A stretch of 61,746 bases of DNA, from contig NZ_FXXQ01000014.1 in NCBI RefSeq assembly GCF_900184815.1, forward strand, positions 1 to 61,746, given 5' to 3'. The stretch's first letter is position 1. Every line of letters starts with the position of its first letter. Shown here piece by piece: positions 17,460 through 27,434 of the stretch. The notes under the pieces are model-generated. The model saw only the letters and a program-made list of their open reading frames with translations. It was not told where the DNA came from and made no database searches. The DNA comes from Boseongicola aestuarii (lineage in GTDB: Bacteria; Pseudomonadota; Alphaproteobacteria; Rhodobacterales; Rhodobacteraceae). The translations under genes were made by a program, and so were the position numbers.

Positions 17460-18725
17460 ATGGATTCGATTGTGGTGAAGGGCGGGGCTGAGCTTCGCGG
17501 AGAGATACCGATTGCGGGGGCGAAAAACGCGTGCCTCACGCTTATGCCAGCCACGTTGCTGACGGAAGAGCCTTTGACCTTGATGAACGCGCCGCGTCTC
17601 AGTGACATCAAGACGATGACCACGCTTTTGCGGTCGCTGGGAGCGGAAGTGTCAGATTTGCAGGGCGGACGCGTGATTGCGATGTCCTCGGCGGGGCCGG
17701 TGAACACGCATGCGGATTACGACATTGTGCGCAAGATGCGGGCGTCGAACCTTGTTCTGGGGCCTCTTCTGGCGCGGGAAGGACATGCGGTTGTGTCTCT
17801 GCCGGGGGGCTGTGCGATCGGCGCGCGGCCGATGGATATTCACATTTCCGCTCTGGAGTTGATGGGGGCCGAGATCGAGCTGAAGGATGGCTATCTTCAT
17901 GCACGCACGAATGGCGGGCTGAAGGGAGCGAAGGTACCTTTGCGGTTTGCCAGCGTGGGCGCGACCGAGAATGTGATGATGGCGGCGACTTTGGCGAAGG
18001 GGACCACGGTGATCGAGAATGCGGCGCGCGAGCCGGAGATTGTCGATCTGGCCGCGTGTTTGTCCAAGATGGGGGCACAGATTTCCGGGGCGGGGACGTC
18101 GAAGATTGAAATTCAGGGTGTGGACCGGCTGGGGGGTGCGACGCATCCTGTGGTGACGGATCGGATCGAGTTGGGGACGTATATGCTGGCGCCTGCGATC
18201 TGCGGCGGCGAAGTGGAGTGTCTGGGCGGCAAGATCAGTTTGGTCGAGGCGTTTTGCGAGCGGTTGGATGCGGCAGGGATTTCCGTTGAGGAGACGCCAC
18301 GCGGGCTGAAGGTTGCGCGCAAGAACGGTCGGGTCACGGCGGTGGATGTGGCGACCGCGCCGTTCCCCGGTTTTCCGACAGATTTGCAGGCGCAGATGAT
18401 GGCCTTGTTGTGCACGGCCGACGGGGTGTCGCATCTGGAAGAGACGATTTTCGAGAACCGTTTTATGCATGCGCCCGAGTTGATGCGCATGGGGGCCGAG
18501 ATTGACGTGCATGGGGGCATGGCGACGGTCAGGGGCGTGGATCAGATGCGCGGGGCGCGGGTGATGGCGACGGATTTGCGCGCCTCGGTGTCGTTGATCC
18601 TGGCTGGATTGGCGGCCGAGGGTGAGACGGTTGTGAGCCGGGTCTATCATCTGGATCGCGGTTACGAGCATGTCGAGGAAAAGCTGGGTGCCGTGGGTGC
18701 CCAGATTGAGCGGGTGGCAGAGTGA
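17460..18725 (+). CDS. murA: UDP-N-acetylglucosamine 1-carboxyvinyltransferase
   Basis: This 421-residue cytosolic enzyme transfers enolpyruvate from PEP to UDP-GlcNAc, the first committed step of peptidoglycan synthesis. Visible features are the substrate-binding lysine and asparagine in GAKNACL (residues 21-27), the active-site loop [12 protein letters not shown] with fosfomycin-target Cys118, and the C-terminal [23 protein letters not shown]. Length is as expected. It overlaps the next gene by 4 bp, so it heads the cluster to hisD and beyond. Confidence 0.97.
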   Translation: MDSIVVKGGAELRGEIPIAGAKNACLTLMPATLLTEEPLTLMNAPRLSDIKTMTTLLRSLGAEVSDLQGGRVIAMSSAGPVNTHADYDIVRKMRASNLVLGPLLAREGHAVVSLPGGCAIGARPMDIHISALELMGAEIELKDGYLHARTNGGLKGAKVPLRFASVGATENVMMAATLAKGTTVIENAAREPEIVDLAACLSKMGAQISGAGTSKIEIQGVDRLGGATHPVVTDRIELGTYMLAPAICGGEVECLGGKISLVEAFCERLDAAGISVEETPRGLKVARKNGRVTAVDVATAPFPGFPTDLQAQMMALLCTADGVSHLEETIFENRFMHAPELMRMGAEIDVHGGMATVRGVDQMRGARVMATDLRASVSLILAGLAAEGETVVSRVYHLDRGYEHVEEKLGAVGAQIERVAE

Positions 18726-19186
18726 TGGTCGAAGACGCGCGGTTCGAGGACGGGGGCGAAAAGGCGTTGCGGCTGAAGGCTTTGGAGCCGGACGAGTTGC
18801 CGGTGATTGCGTCCTTGGTGCAGGATGCGGTGTTTCCGGGCAATGAGATGAAATGGGACCGGCGGGGGCGAAGGTTTGCGCTTTTGCTCAATCGGTTTCG
18901 GTGGGAAGACGGGCGCTCGCCCGAGCGGGTGCAGTCGGTCTTGACGATTGAGGATGCGGTGCGGGTGGCCTCGCAAGGGGTTGAGCGAGGGGACGCGGAT
19001 ATGGTGTTGTCTTTGCTGACGCTGGAATGGGAGCCGGGCGAGGACGGGACGGGCGCTTGTGTTTTGACGCTGGCCGGAGATGGCGCGATCCGGGTCGAAG
19101 TCGAGGCTTTGGAAGTGACCTTGACGGATGTGACGCGGCCCTATGTGGCGCCGTCGGGCAAGCGGCCGGAGCATCCGGGCGACTGA
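18722..19186 (+). CDS. DUF2948 family protein
   Basis: 154 residues starting at an ATG that overlaps the murA stop. Conserved-looking features are [51 protein letters not shown] and a C-terminal [18 protein letters not shown]. The family occurs in alphaproteobacteria between murA and hisD and has no known function. The following 170 bp before hisD carry no gene. Confidence 0.85.
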   Translation: MMVEDARFEDGGEKALRLKALEPDELPVIASLVQDAVFPGNEMKWDRRGRRFALLLNRFRWEDGRSPERVQSVLTIEDAVRVASQGVERGDADMVLSLLTLEWEPGEDGTGACVLTLAGDGAIRVEVEALEVTLTDVTRPYVAPSGKRPEHPGD

Positions 19187-19355
19187 CCGGTCGGTTTTGG
19201 GTGCGGGGCTTTCGGGGCTCTGCCCCCGGCCTTGCGGCCTCCCCCGGGATATTTTTGAACATGAGAAGTTTGGGCGGCGGCGTGGGGCTGGGCGGCTTGT
19301 GATTGCAGGGGCTGGCGCTTGGCGTTATGTCCACGGCAACAGGAAGGTGCTGGAT

Positions 19356-20666
19356 ATGGCTCAGTTTTTCTCGACTTCGGATGCGGATTTTGACGATCGC
19401 TTTGTGGCTCTTTTGGGGGCCAAACGCGAGGATGCGCCCGATGTGGATGAAGCTGTGGCGGGGATCATCGCGGATGTGCGCAGCCGCGGCGATGCGGCCC
19501 TTGTGGAGCTGACGGCGAAGTTTGACGGGTTTGATTTGTCGGCGGGGGCGATGGCGTTTTCCGAGGCGGAGATCGACGCGGCGATTGCCGCGGTGCCGGA
19601 GGCGGAGCGAGCCGCGCTGGAGTTGGCGGCGGAGCGTATCCGGGCTTATCACGCGCGCCAGATGCCCGAGGATCAGTTCTGGACGGATGAGACGGGCGCA
19701 ATGCTGGGGTGGCGCTGGGGGCCGGTTTCGGCGGCCGGTTTGTATGTGCCGGGCGGTTTGGCGAGTTATCCGTCGTCGGTGTTGATGAATGCGATACCGG
19801 CGCAGGTGGCGGGTGTGGAGCGGTTGGTGATGGTGACGCCGACGCCGGGGGGCCAGATCAATCCGTTGGTGTTGCTGGCGGCGCGGTTGTCGGGCGTTGA
19901 GACGATTTACCGGATCGGCGGCGCGCAGGCGGTGGCGGCATTGGCCTATGGGACGGAAACGGTGCGGCCTGTCGACATGATCACCGGGCCGGGCAATGCT
20001 TATGTGGCGGCGGCGAAGCGGCGCGTGTTCGGCAAGGTCGGGATTGACATGATCGCGGGGCCTTCGGAGATTCTGGTGATTTCGGATACGGATAACGATC
20101 CGGACTGGATCGCGACGGATCTGATGTCTCAGGCCGAGCATGACGAGAGCGCGCAGTCGATATTGATCACCACGGATGCGGTATTTGGCGAAGCGGTGAT
20201 GGCGAGCGTTGAGAGCCTGCTGAAGACGCTGGAGCGGCGCGAGATTGCGAGCAAGAGCTGGCGGGATTTCGGGGCGGTAATCGCGGTGCGGGATTTGGGC
20301 GAGGCGGCAGCCTTGTGTGATGAGATTGCGCCGGAGCATCTGGAGTTGTGCGTGGCGAACCCGGAAGCTCTGGCGGCGAATATTGCCCATGCGGGCGCGA
20401 TTTTTCTGGGCAAATGGACTCCGGAAGCGATTGGCGATTATGTAGGTGGGCCGAACCATGTGCTGCCGACGGCGCGGTCGGCGCGGTTTTCGTCCGGCTT
20501 GTCGGTGATGGACTTCTTAAAGCGTACGACGCTGGCGAAGATGACGCCGGGGGCTTTGGCGGCGATTGGCGGGGCGGCGGAAACATTGGCGAAAAGCGAG
20601 AGCCTTGAGGCGCATGGGTTGAGCGTGCGGGCGCGGTTGGATCAGTTGAACGAGGGGGCTGAGTGA
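19356..20666 (+). CDS. hisD: Histidinol dehydrogenase
   Basis: 436 residues catalysing the last two steps of histidine synthesis (histidinol to histidine, two NAD). Diagnostic blocks are YVPGGLASYPSSVLMNAIPAQVAG, RIGGAQAVAALAYGTETV, the GPGNAYVAAAKR loop, and GPSEILVISDTDNDPDWIATD followed by QAEHD. The catalytic EH appears in IAPEHLEL and the zinc ligands include the C-terminal His. I chose ATG 19356 over upstream in-frame codons because AGGAAGG precedes it and the family N-terminus (FSTSDADFD) starts there. Confidence 0.95.
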   Translation: MAQFFSTSDADFDDRFVALLGAKREDAPDVDEAVAGIIADVRSRGDAALVELTAKFDGFDLSAGAMAFSEAEIDAAIAAVPEAERAALELAAERIRAYHARQMPEDQFWTDETGAMLGWRWGPVSAAGLYVPGGLASYPSSVLMNAIPAQVAGVERLVMVTPTPGGQINPLVLLAARLSGVETIYRIGGAQAVAALAYGTETVRPVDMITGPGNAYVAAAKRRVFGKVGIDMIAGPSEILVISDTDNDPDWIATDLMSQAEHDESAQSILITTDAVFGEAVMASVESLLKTLERREIASKSWRDFGAVIAVRDLGEAAALCDEIAPEHLELCVANPEALAANIAHAGAIFLGKWTPEAIGDYVGGPNHVLPTARSARFSSGLSVMDFLKRTTLAKMTPGALAAIGGAAETLAKSESLEAHGLSVRARLDQLNEGAE

Positions 20667-21145
20667 TGAGTAGAATTGTCGAGATCGACATTGACGACAG
20701 CGCGCTGGCACCTCCGACGCCGGAGATTGAGCAGGAGCGGCGGGTGGCCGTGTTTGATCTGTTGGAGGACAATTCCTTCGTGGTGCCTGCGCGCGACGGG
20801 CGGGCCGTACCAGAGGGGCCGTATCGGTTGCATCTGGCGATACGTGAGCGGCGGTTGGTGTTTGATGTGCAAACCGAAGGCGGGGAGCCGGCGGCGGAGT
20901 TTCATTTGGCCTTGGGTCCGTTTCGGCAGGTTGTGAAGGACTATTTTCAGATTTGTGAGAGTTACTTCGATGCGGTGAAGAAGCTGCCGCCCAGCCAGAT
21001 TGAGGCGATTGATATGGCGCGGCGCGGGATTCACAACGAGGGCGCGCGGGTTTTGCAGGAACGGCTTGAGGGCAAGGCCGAGGTGGACACGGATACGGCG
21101 CGGCGTTTGTTCACGCTGATCTGCGTGTTGCATTTCGGAGGCTGA
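20666..21145 (+). CDS. UPF0262 family protein
   Basis: 159 residues whose ATG overlaps the hisD stop. Typical of this alphaproteobacterial family are the start ATEIDIDDSAL-like segment (here IVEIDIDDSALAPPTPEIEQER), VAVFDLLEDNSF, GPYRLHLAIRERRLVFDV and a C-terminal DTARRLFTLICVLHF. The function is unknown. It is translationally coupled to hisD and the phosphatase gene. Confidence 0.88.
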   Translation: MSRIVEIDIDDSALAPPTPEIEQERRVAVFDLLEDNSFVVPARDGRAVPEGPYRLHLAIRERRLVFDVQTEGGEPAAEFHLALGPFRQVVKDYFQICESYFDAVKKLPPSQIEAIDMARRGIHNEGARVLQERLEGKAEVDTDTARRLFTLICVLHFGG

Positions 21146-21148
21146 GGG

Positions 21149-21610
21149 TTGGCCGATCTGCCCCATTCGGTGCTTTTTTGCTGCGATCACAATGCGGTAC
21201 GATCCCCCATGGCAGAGGGGATGATGAAGAAGTTCTACGGACAAGCAGCCTATGTGCAGTCGGCTGGCGTTTACAATGACATGGAAGTCGACGGGTTTTC
21301 CGTGGCGGTTTGTGCCGAGTTGGGCATTGAGTTGGAGCGGCATCGCTCGCGCAGTTTCGACGAGATGGAAGAATGGGGCGACGATCTTTCGGGGTTCGAT
21401 CTGGTGGTCGCTTTGTCGCCTGCCTCGCAGCGTCGGGCGTTGGAGTTGACGCGGTTTTTCCATCTGGATGTGGAGTATTGGCCGATCTTGGACCCGACGG
21501 GGCTGGGCGAGGGACGCGAGGCGAAACTGGCGAGTTACCGCGAGGCGCGCGACCAGATCAAGGCGCGGATGCTGGCGCGGTTCGGGCCGCCGACGGAAGA
21601 CGGCGCGTGA
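21149..21610 (+). CDS. Low-molecular-weight phosphatase family protein (ArsC/Wzb-like)
   Basis: 153 residues with the P-loop C-x5-R (C12 to R18 in LFCCDHNAVRSP) and a general-acid Asp in PILDPTG. The start is TTG 21149, 3 bp after the UPF0262 stop; no better ATG exists upstream. It could dephosphorylate protein tyrosine or act as an arsenate reductase, but the additional reducing cysteines of arsenate reductases are not obvious, so a phosphatase is the safer reading. Confidence 0.85.
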   Translation: MADLPHSVLFCCDHNAVRSPMAEGMMKKFYGQAAYVQSAGVYNDMEVDGFSVAVCAELGIELERHRSRSFDEMEEWGDDLSGFDLVVALSPASQRRALELTRFFHLDVEYWPILDPTGLGEGREAKLASYREARDQIKARMLARFGPPTEDGA

Positions 21611-21855
21611 TTTCGCGCGACTTTTGACGTCTTGGCAAGGTTTCTTCGATAGGTCATTCGGCGTACCCCGGCGAGCGGTGTGGTTTGGCGCATTGGTTTT
21701 GGAGGTCGTGTTTGGACGGATTGGCGGTGTTTGGCGGCGATGTAGGGCCACAGCGCCGTGATCTTCTTGGGAAATCGCGAGAATTGGCTTGATAATTGCC
21801 GGATTCGCGCCCATTTAAGCCTCGCCCGACTAACGGGTGATACTTAGGAGACAAC

Positions 21856-22074
21856 ATGGCCAAGGAAGAACTGCTCGAATTCCCTGGTGTCGTGAAGGAA
21901 CTCCTGCCGAACGCGACATTTCGGGTCGAGCTTGAAAACGGCCATGAAATAATCGCGCATACGGCAGGCAAGATGCGCAAGAACCGCATCCGTGTTCTGG
22001 CCGGGGACAAGGTCCAGGTCGAGATGACACCGTACGACCTGACAAAAGGTCGGATCAACTATCGCTTCAAGTGA
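21856..22074 (+). CDS. infA: Translation initiation factor IF-1
   Basis: 72 residues, single S1/OB fold: [63 protein letters not shown]. It binds the 30S A site with IF-2 and IF-3. AGGAGA precedes the ATG at a good distance. About 245 bp upstream are gene-free and should carry its promoter. The stop overlaps the maf GTG. Confidence 0.98.
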   Translation: MAKEELLEFPGVVKELLPNATFRVELENGHEIIAHTAGKMRKNRIRVLAGDKVQVEMTPYDLTKGRINYRFK

Positions 22075-22694
22075 CCTTTGACGGTGACGATGATGATGGG
22101 CGCGCGGTGTTGCGCCCGCGGTTGATCCTGGGCTCGGCAAGCCCGCGCAGGCGCGAATTGCTGGCACAAATCGGTGTGGTGCCGGACGGCGTCTTTCCAG
22201 CGGATATAGACGAAACCCCTTTCAAAGCCGAACTGGCGCGCCCCTATTGCGCGCGCGTGACCTTGGCCAAGGCCGCCGCCGTTCAGCGGGCGGCGGGCGA
22301 GGTGGCTTTGGTGGCCGATACGACCGTTGCGATGGGGCGGCGGATTTTGGGAAAACCGGAAGATGAGAAAGAGGCGGCGGCCTTCTTGCTGGCGCTGTCT
22401 GGGCGGCGGCACCGGGTGGTGACCTGTGTGGCGGTGGTTTCGGACAAGGGCGTGCGGCACCGCGTTGTCGAAAGCCAGGTGCGGATGAAGCGGTTGAGCG
22501 ACGCCGAAGTGAACGGGTATCTTGCCAGTGGTGACTGGCGAGGCAAAGCGGGTGGCTATGCCATTCAGGGGCCGGCGGGCACGTTCATTCCGTGGATTTC
22601 GGGCTCATATTCTTCGATTATGGGACTGCCTTTGGCGGAGACGGCCGTGTTGCTGCGCGATGCGGGCTATCCGGTGGAAGGGGGTTGGTCGTGA
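22071..22694 (+). CDS. Maf-like nucleoside triphosphate pyrophosphatase
   Basis: 207 residues with the family signature [18 protein letters not shown] at about residues 19-36, [21 protein letters not shown], and [13 protein letters not shown]. It hydrolyses non-canonical or modified NTPs to NMP and pyrophosphate. GTG 22071 overlaps the infA stop, and the stop overlaps the next gene, so coupling runs through the cluster. Confidence 0.9.
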   Translation: MTFDGDDDDGRAVLRPRLILGSASPRRRELLAQIGVVPDGVFPADIDETPFKAELARPYCARVTLAKAAAVQRAAGEVALVADTTVAMGRRILGKPEDEKEAAAFLLALSGRRHRVVTCVAVVSDKGVRHRVVESQVRMKRLSDAEVNGYLASGDWRGKAGGYAIQGPAGTFIPWISGSYSSIMGLPLAETAVLLRDAGYPVEGGWS

Positions 22695-23722
22695 AAGGCA
22701 CTTTGGCGGTTCTGGGTGAGGTGAATGGGGTAGCTGCTGCGGCTCTGATGCGGGATGGTGTGCTGGACGATCTGCTGGTCGACGCGCCGGATGACCGCAT
22801 CCGGCCAGGCGCGATTTTTCGCGCGCGCGCGACGCGGCCCATGAAGGGGCAGGGTGGGTTGATCCTGTCGAGCCCGCAGGGGCCGTTGTTTTTCAGGCAA
22901 GCCAAGGGAATTGCCAGCGGGCAGCGTTTGATTGTGCAAGCGACGACCTATGCCGAGGGCGGTAAGGCGACGCCGGTCACGGATCGTATTGTTTTCAAAA
23001 GCAGATATTGTCTGGTAACGCCCGGGGCGCCGGGGCTGAACATTTCGCGGGACATAAAGGATGAGGAGCGCCGGGTCGAGCTGCGCGCTTTGTGCGACGG
23101 GGAAGTGGGCGAGGACGGGCTGGGGCTGGTGCTGCGCTCGGTATGCGCCGGGGCGGACGACGACGCGGTTCTGGATGATGTTTTGGAGATGCTCTCCCTT
23201 GCCAGACAGGTGTTGTCCGAGTCGGTGGAGGGCGATGAGGAGTTGCTGCTGGACGGACCGGATGCGCAGTCTTTGGCGTGGCGCGACTGGCCCGAGGCCG
23301 ATCAGGTTGACGCCGAGCCGGGCGCGTTTGAGCGGCACGGGATTGAGGATGAAATTGACGCGCTGGGCCGCGCAAACGTGTCTTTGGGCGGCGGTGCGCA
23401 TATGTATGTCGAGCCGACGCGGGCGTTTGTGGCTGTCGACGTGAATACGGGCGGGGATACCTCACCCGCGGCTGGTTTGAAGGCCAACATTGCGGCCATC
23501 CGGGCGTTGCCCCGGGCCTTGAGGGTGCGGGGTTTGGGTGGGCAGATTGTGGTGGATGCGGCGCCGATGCCAAAGAAGGACCGCCGCCAGGTCGAACAGG
23601 CCGCGCGGATGGCGTTCAAGTCGGATTCGATCGAGACGTCTCTTGTGGGATGGACGCCGCTTGGGCATCTTGAAATGCAGCGAAAGCGCGAGCGATTGCC
23701 GTTGAAGGAGAGTTTGACATGA
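22691..23722 (+). CDS. Ribonuclease E/G family protein
   Basis: 343 residues starting at GTG 22691 (GTGA overlap with maf). The C-terminal catalytic core is recognisable: [48 protein letters not shown], holding two metal-binding aspartates in place. It is shorter than RNase G (about 490) and lacks the long scaffold tail of RNase E. Its N-terminal domain is reduced. The family is standard at this locus in Rhodobacterales. A role in mRNA or rRNA processing is inferred. Confidence 0.85.
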   Translation: MKGTLAVLGEVNGVAAAALMRDGVLDDLLVDAPDDRIRPGAIFRARATRPMKGQGGLILSSPQGPLFFRQAKGIASGQRLIVQATTYAEGGKATPVTDRIVFKSRYCLVTPGAPGLNISRDIKDEERRVELRALCDGEVGEDGLGLVLRSVCAGADDDAVLDDVLEMLSLARQVLSESVEGDEELLLDGPDAQSLAWRDWPEADQVDAEPGAFERHGIEDEIDALGRANVSLGGGAHMYVEPTRAFVAVDVNTGGDTSPAAGLKANIAAIRALPRALRVRGLGGQIVVDAAPMPKKDRRQVEQAARMAFKSDSIETSLVGWTPLGHLEMQRKRERLPLKESLT

Positions 23723-23901
23723 GTTGCCCGATTTGCAGTGAGCCGACGGAAAAGAAGTACCGCCCGTTCTGTTCAAGCCGCTGCGCGGATGTGGACTTGG
23801 GGCGTTGGATGCTGGGCAAATATGCTATTCCAGCGGAGGCTGTTGAAGAGGATGATCGTACGCCGGTGCGTGATGAGGGTGACGACGAGCGAGTGCATTG
23901 A
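23719..23901 (+). CDS. yacG: DNA gyrase inhibitor YacG
   Basis: 60 residues carrying a zinc finger, CPICSEP then FCSSRCADVDLGRWM (C-x2-C and C-x3-C), plus the acidic C-terminal tail. The family binds GyrB and blocks DNA binding. The ATG overlaps the stop of the RNase gene (ATGA), closing the cluster before tRNA-Phe. Confidence 0.92.
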   Translation: MSCPICSEPTEKKYRPFCSSRCADVDLGRWMLGKYAIPAEAVEEDDRTPVRDEGDDERVH

Positions 23902-23989
23902 TTTTTTAGTGCAAATGCTCTGGACAGCCCCGTGGCCTGTCATTAGAACGCAGCGACCCCAGACGATGACGCAAGTCCTTCGTTCCCGT

Positions 23990-24064
23990 GCCCGGGTAGC
24001 TCAGGGGTAGAGCAGTGGATTGAAAATCCTCGTGTCGGTGGTTCGATTCCGCCCCCGGGCACCA
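23990..24064 (+). tRNA. tRNA-Phe (GAA), integration site
   Basis: 75 nt with encoded CCA. The acceptor is GCCCGGG paired with CCCGGGC, the anticodon loop is TTGAAAA (GAA), and the T-arm is GGTTCGATTCC. The 3' part from 24016 onward is repeated exactly at the far end of the island. Confidence 0.97.
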
Positions 24065-24066
24065 CT
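24016..24066 (+). repeat. attL: left 51-bp direct repeat of the tRNA-Phe island
   Basis: Identical to 57504-57554. It starts at the anticodon stem (TGGATTGAAAATCC) and runs past the CCA to ACCACT. The island integrated so that the tRNA remained whole on the left. Confidence 0.92.
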
Positions 24067-24779
24067 AAAAATCAATAAAATCAGAGCCTTATCTGTAAGA
24101 TCTCAGCTAACGCTCTGCCCAATTTTTCGTTTGGGTGATAATTTGGGTGACAGCTGACGGATTCCGACAACGTAACCCAGTAAGTTTCTGAACTCACATC
24201 GCTTCAATCGTTCTAGGTCGCTCAAGCAATGTCATGGCGAACGACATGCAATTATTGCAGTTCTACCGGAAGCGGACATTCATGCAAAGTGCAGCGAATG
24301 ACGGCTTCGAGCCCATTGCGTTGAAGAACTCCGAAATTTGAAAATTGCAGTTTTCCGGCAGGGCCCAGTGAAATGGGAATGTGAGAATGGATTGTTCGTA
24401 AGACAATGTGAGCTAACCCACAAGGACCGGAAGGCGAATTTGGCCGAACCCCGTCGCCAGAAATTGCAGACCTGCTTGTATGGCGAGAAATTTCATCGGT
24501 CAGGGCCAAAATCGGAGTTTTTCAACACAATCAGCCCACAGTGGCCGATTCTGCGTGGTGCACCAGTGTCTGCAAAGTGCATAGCGCGTGCTTTGAATGA
24601 ACAGAAAACTCGAAGGGTAGGAAGGTTTCATGGTCAACTGACCCCGGTAAACATCCTGTTCGTTTTATCGGTGTTCAGGTTTCAAGCGAGACTCTGCCCT
24701 AGGCTATGTGTCCATCTGCCATGACGTCCATTGAACATCATCTGCTTGTTCGCAAATCAAATTTCGTTACCATTGCCGC
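24067..24779. other. Left island flank without genes
   Basis: It contains a short direct repeat TTTGGGTGA-taa-TTTGGGTGA (24130-24150), a REP-like copy (24287-24314) and a MITE (24311-24537). No frame shows a family. The sequence 24540-24779 should hold the enuR promoter, but no clear -35/-10 pair stands out. Confidence 0.5.
24311..24537. mobile_element. MITE copy 1 (227 bp)
   Basis: The right end at 24515-24537 is GAGTTTTTCAACACAATCAG plus CCC. The left end, TTGCGTTGAAGAACTCCGAA, is a mutated inverted copy. The interior right half (GGCGAATTTGGCCGAACC and TGGCGAGAAATTTC) matches copy 3 at 55007-55234. There is no coding capacity. Confidence 0.75.
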
Positions 24780-26174
24780 ATGACAAATTGGGTGCCGTCT
24801 CGAGATTCTTTGAGTTCACCAATCCATTTGAGCCTGGCTTCGATTATTGCCAGCGCTATCGAGGCTGGCAGCTTGTCGCCAGGGCAGAAATTACCCCCTC
24901 ATCGGAAGCTGGCGGATGACCTGGGATTAAGCGTTAATACAGTCAGCAAGGCCTATGACATTCTACGTCGTCAAACCCTGATTGACGGTCAGATCGGACG
25001 CGGCAGCTATGTTATCGACACCGCGAAATCCGGTGAGCAGCCCTTTAAGCTGGAGTCTGAACCGCGAAACCTGTTGGACATGTCGATCTCTCGCCCGTTG
25101 TTCAATCGCCTGCATATCGATGCGATGCATTCGACGTTGAAGGCCATGCAGCACGAGCTCGATCCTGTGCTTTACCTGTCCACCCGCCCGAATGCGGGCC
25201 ACAAAACACACCGGAAGACAGGAGTAAAATGGCTGTCGCATTGTGGCCTGCAGACACGCGCGGAGTCGGTGCTCATGACAAATGGCGTATCCCACGGTCT
25301 GTCGACAGCAATGTCCGCCATCTTGCGTCCGGGCGATATTGTCTTGTCCGACATGATCACACACCATCTACTGATTTCGACCGTCGCCTATTTCGGGTAC
25401 AGGCATATTGGTGTCGAAGCAGATGAGTACGGAATCCTACCTGACGTGCTTGAGCGCATATGCTCGGAATGCTCCCCTAAGGCGCTGTATTTGCTCCCTT
25501 CTCTGGCAAACCCCAATGTGCATATGATGCCAGAGGGCCGGCGTCGGCAAATAGCGGGGATTGCCCGCAGGCACGGTCTGCACATTATTGAAAACGACCC
25601 CTTCGGCCCCGTTGCAGTAAGCCGACCCCCGCCTATTTCTTCCTTCGCGCCAGAGTTGTCAGTCTACCTGACAACCTTCACCAAGTGCACTGTCAGCGGA
25701 TTGCGCGCGGGATATGCGGTGGCTCCGGACCACCTTTTGCCTGCGATGACGGCAAGGCTTATCGTCTTCGGCTGGATGGCCACGCCGCTGATCTGCGAGC
25801 TTGCCTCGCGTTGGGTGGAGGACGGCACCGCGATGGCTTTGGCAGAGTGGCAGCGTGGTGAAATTGGCAATCGATATCAAATCGCAAAGCAAGAGCTTGC
25901 CGGTTTTCAATGGAGGGGTCACCCATCCGGTTTGCACATATGGTTGCAGCTTCCGCCGGGGTGGGATTCTAACAGTTTTGTGGCCCATGCCCGCGAGCTG
26001 AATGTTGCGGTGTCGCCCGAAAGCCCCTTCCTTTCCCCAAAGGCAGCACCAACAAACGCGGTGCGCATTTCGCTTGGTAGCATTCGTGAAACGGACCGTT
26101 TTCGCCAAGCTTTGCGGCTGCTAACCGGACTGATTTTGCGCCCCCGCGAACCGCTCCCGCAGTTCGCAATCTAG
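24780..26174 (+). CDS. enuR: MocR/GntR-type PLP-dependent repressor of ectoine genes
   Basis: 464 residues: an N-terminal GntR winged helix (about residues 14-75, LPPHRKLADDLGLSVNTVSKAYDILRRQTLIDGQIGRGSY) joined to a fold-type I aminotransferase domain. PLP-binding Lys302 is in TFTKCTVSGLRAGY. The position equals the PLP lysine reported for EnuR of Ruegeria pomeroyi, and the residue context fits. In that system EnuR represses ectoine uptake and catabolism genes until the degradation intermediates N-alpha-acetyl-diaminobutyrate or diaminobutyrate react with PLP. It lies directly upstream of uehA in the same direction, as in the known clusters. Confidence in the symbol comes from gene order. 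Confidence 0.92.
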   Translation: MTNWVPSRDSLSSPIHLSLASIIASAIEAGSLSPGQKLPPHRKLADDLGLSVNTVSKAYDILRRQTLIDGQIGRGSYVIDTAKSGEQPFKLESEPRNLLDMSISRPLFNRLHIDAMHSTLKAMQHELDPVLYLSTRPNAGHKTHRKTGVKWLSHCGLQTRAESVLMTNGVSHGLSTAMSAILRPGDIVLSDMITHHLLISTVAYFGYRHIGVEADEYGILPDVLERICSECSPKALYLLPSLANPNVHMMPEGRRRQIAGIARRHGLHIIENDPFGPVAVSRPPPISSFAPELSVYLTTFTKCTVSGLRAGYAVAPDHLLPAMTARLIVFGWMATPLICELASRWVEDGTAMALAEWQRGEIGNRYQIAKQELAGFQWRGHPSGLHIWLQLPPGWDSNSFVAHARELNVAVSPESPFLSPKAAPTNAVRISLGSIRETDRFRQALRLLTGLILRPREPLPQFAI

Positions 26175-26270
26175 AAATGTAGCGCGACAATATAATAATT
26201 GACTCGCAGTACAGTGTTTGGATGGTGGTAAGATATCACAATGAAAACTAGCAATAGATCGGAGAAAATA
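26175..26270 (+). promoter_or_regulatory. uehA upstream region, likely EnuR-controlled promoter
   Basis: The 96-bp gap between enuR and uehA is AT-rich. It holds TATAAT at 26191-26196 and TTGACT at 26199-26204. No -35/-10 pair has ideal spacing, so the start site is uncertain. GGAG at 26261-26264 is the ribosome binding site for ATG 26271. Confidence 0.4.
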
Positions 26271-27290
26271 ATGACCGTGAAGACACGCTTGCGTCTGCGC
26301 ACCTGCGCCACAGTAGCATTTGCACTACTGACCACGACTGCGGTTCACGCCGACAATTGGCGCTATGCCATGGAAGAAGGGTTGACCGATCCGCAGGGCC
26401 TATATGCAACAAAGTTCAAAGAGGAAATAGAAGCCAACTCGGATCACACAGTCCAGATTTACCCTGTGGGTACTCTTGGCGAATCGGCCGATGCAATGGA
26501 ACAGGCGCAAGCTGGGCTGCTGCAGTTCATTGACCAATCGCCAGGCTTCACGGGCGCGTTGATCCCGGAAGCTGAAGCCTTTTTGGTGCCCTACATTCAG
26601 CCGACTGATCCTGTGGTGGTGCGCAAATTCTTTAAGGAAAGTGTGGCCATAAACGAAATGTTCCACGATATTTACCGCGAACAGGGTCTGGAATTGCTGT
26701 CAATGTTTCCAGAAGGTGAAATGGTTGTCACCACGATGGAAGAATTCCGGACGCCGGAAGATCTGGCCGGGATGAAAATCCGCACCATGACATCGCCGTT
26801 GCTGCTGGAAACCTACACTGCCTTTGGCGCGTCTCCGATCGCCATGCCTTGGGGTGAGTTGATCGGCGGCTTGAAAACCGGAATGGTGGATGGGCAGGAA
26901 AACCCCGCTATCTGGATTGAAGCCTATGATCTGGACAACCTTACCAACGTCATGACCTATACCGGCCATGGCCAGTATACCACCGCGGTGATGGCGAATG
27001 CTGAATTTTACGATGGGTTAAGCGACGCTGACAAAGAGCTGGTCCAAAATGCGTCGCAGGCAGCACTTGACTACATTCTTGATGTGGCGGTCGAACTAGA
27101 CGCGACAGGATTGGCAAAAATCAAGGAAACCAATCCAGACTACATTATCAACCGGCTTACCGAAGCAGAGCGTATGCCATTCAAGGAGCGCGCAAAAGCG
27201 GTTGAAGCTGCGTTTGTTGAACGTGCGGGCGAACGGGGTGCTGCTATACTTGAGCAGATGAAGAAAGATCTGGTTGCTGCGCAGCAGTAA
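26271..27290 (+). CDS. uehA: Ectoine/5-hydroxyectoine TRAP transporter, periplasmic binding protein
   Basis: This 339-residue DctP-family protein has a Sec signal (LRLRTCATVAFALLTTTAVHA, mature start near DNW). The mature part shows the TRAP-SBP order: YATKFKEEIEANSDHTVQIYPVGTLGESADAMEQ, the arginine-bearing LAGMKIRTMTSPLLLETYTAFGASPIAMPWGELIGGLKTGMVDGQENP. In UehA and TeaA the arginine in the KIRT segment binds the substrate carboxylate. ATG 26271 was chosen for its GGAG box 6 bp upstream; ATG 26241 would place ten polar residues before the signal. First gene of the import operon. Confidence 0.92.
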   Translation: MTVKTRLRLRTCATVAFALLTTTAVHADNWRYAMEEGLTDPQGLYATKFKEEIEANSDHTVQIYPVGTLGESADAMEQAQAGLLQFIDQSPGFTGALIPEAEAFLVPYIQPTDPVVVRKFFKESVAINEMFHDIYREQGLELLSMFPEGEMVVTTMEEFRTPEDLAGMKIRTMTSPLLLETYTAFGASPIAMPWGELIGGLKTGMVDGQENPAIWIEAYDLDNLTNVMTYTGHGQYTTAVMANAEFYDGLSDADKELVQNASQAALDYILDVAVELDATGLAKIKETNPDYIINRLTEAERMPFKERAKAVEAAFVERAGERGAAILEQMKKDLVAAQQ

Positions 27291-27434
27291 AAACTCTCTG
27301 CCGCAGGCATTCATCAAATCTTTGGTATGAATATCTGAAGAACAGTTGCAGGCCCTGACCACGCGTCCGGGCCTGCAAGTCTAACCGAGAAAACGCCACT
27401 CAGCCAAAAATTGCGATTGCCCGAGGAGGGATTT

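Noticed and set aside
17608-18671. Long minus-strand frames opposite murA (also opposite hisD, 18888-20459)
   Set aside because: These are shadow frames of GC-rich genes. They are rich in Arg, Pro and His and lack any family motif, while the plus-strand genes are unmistakable.
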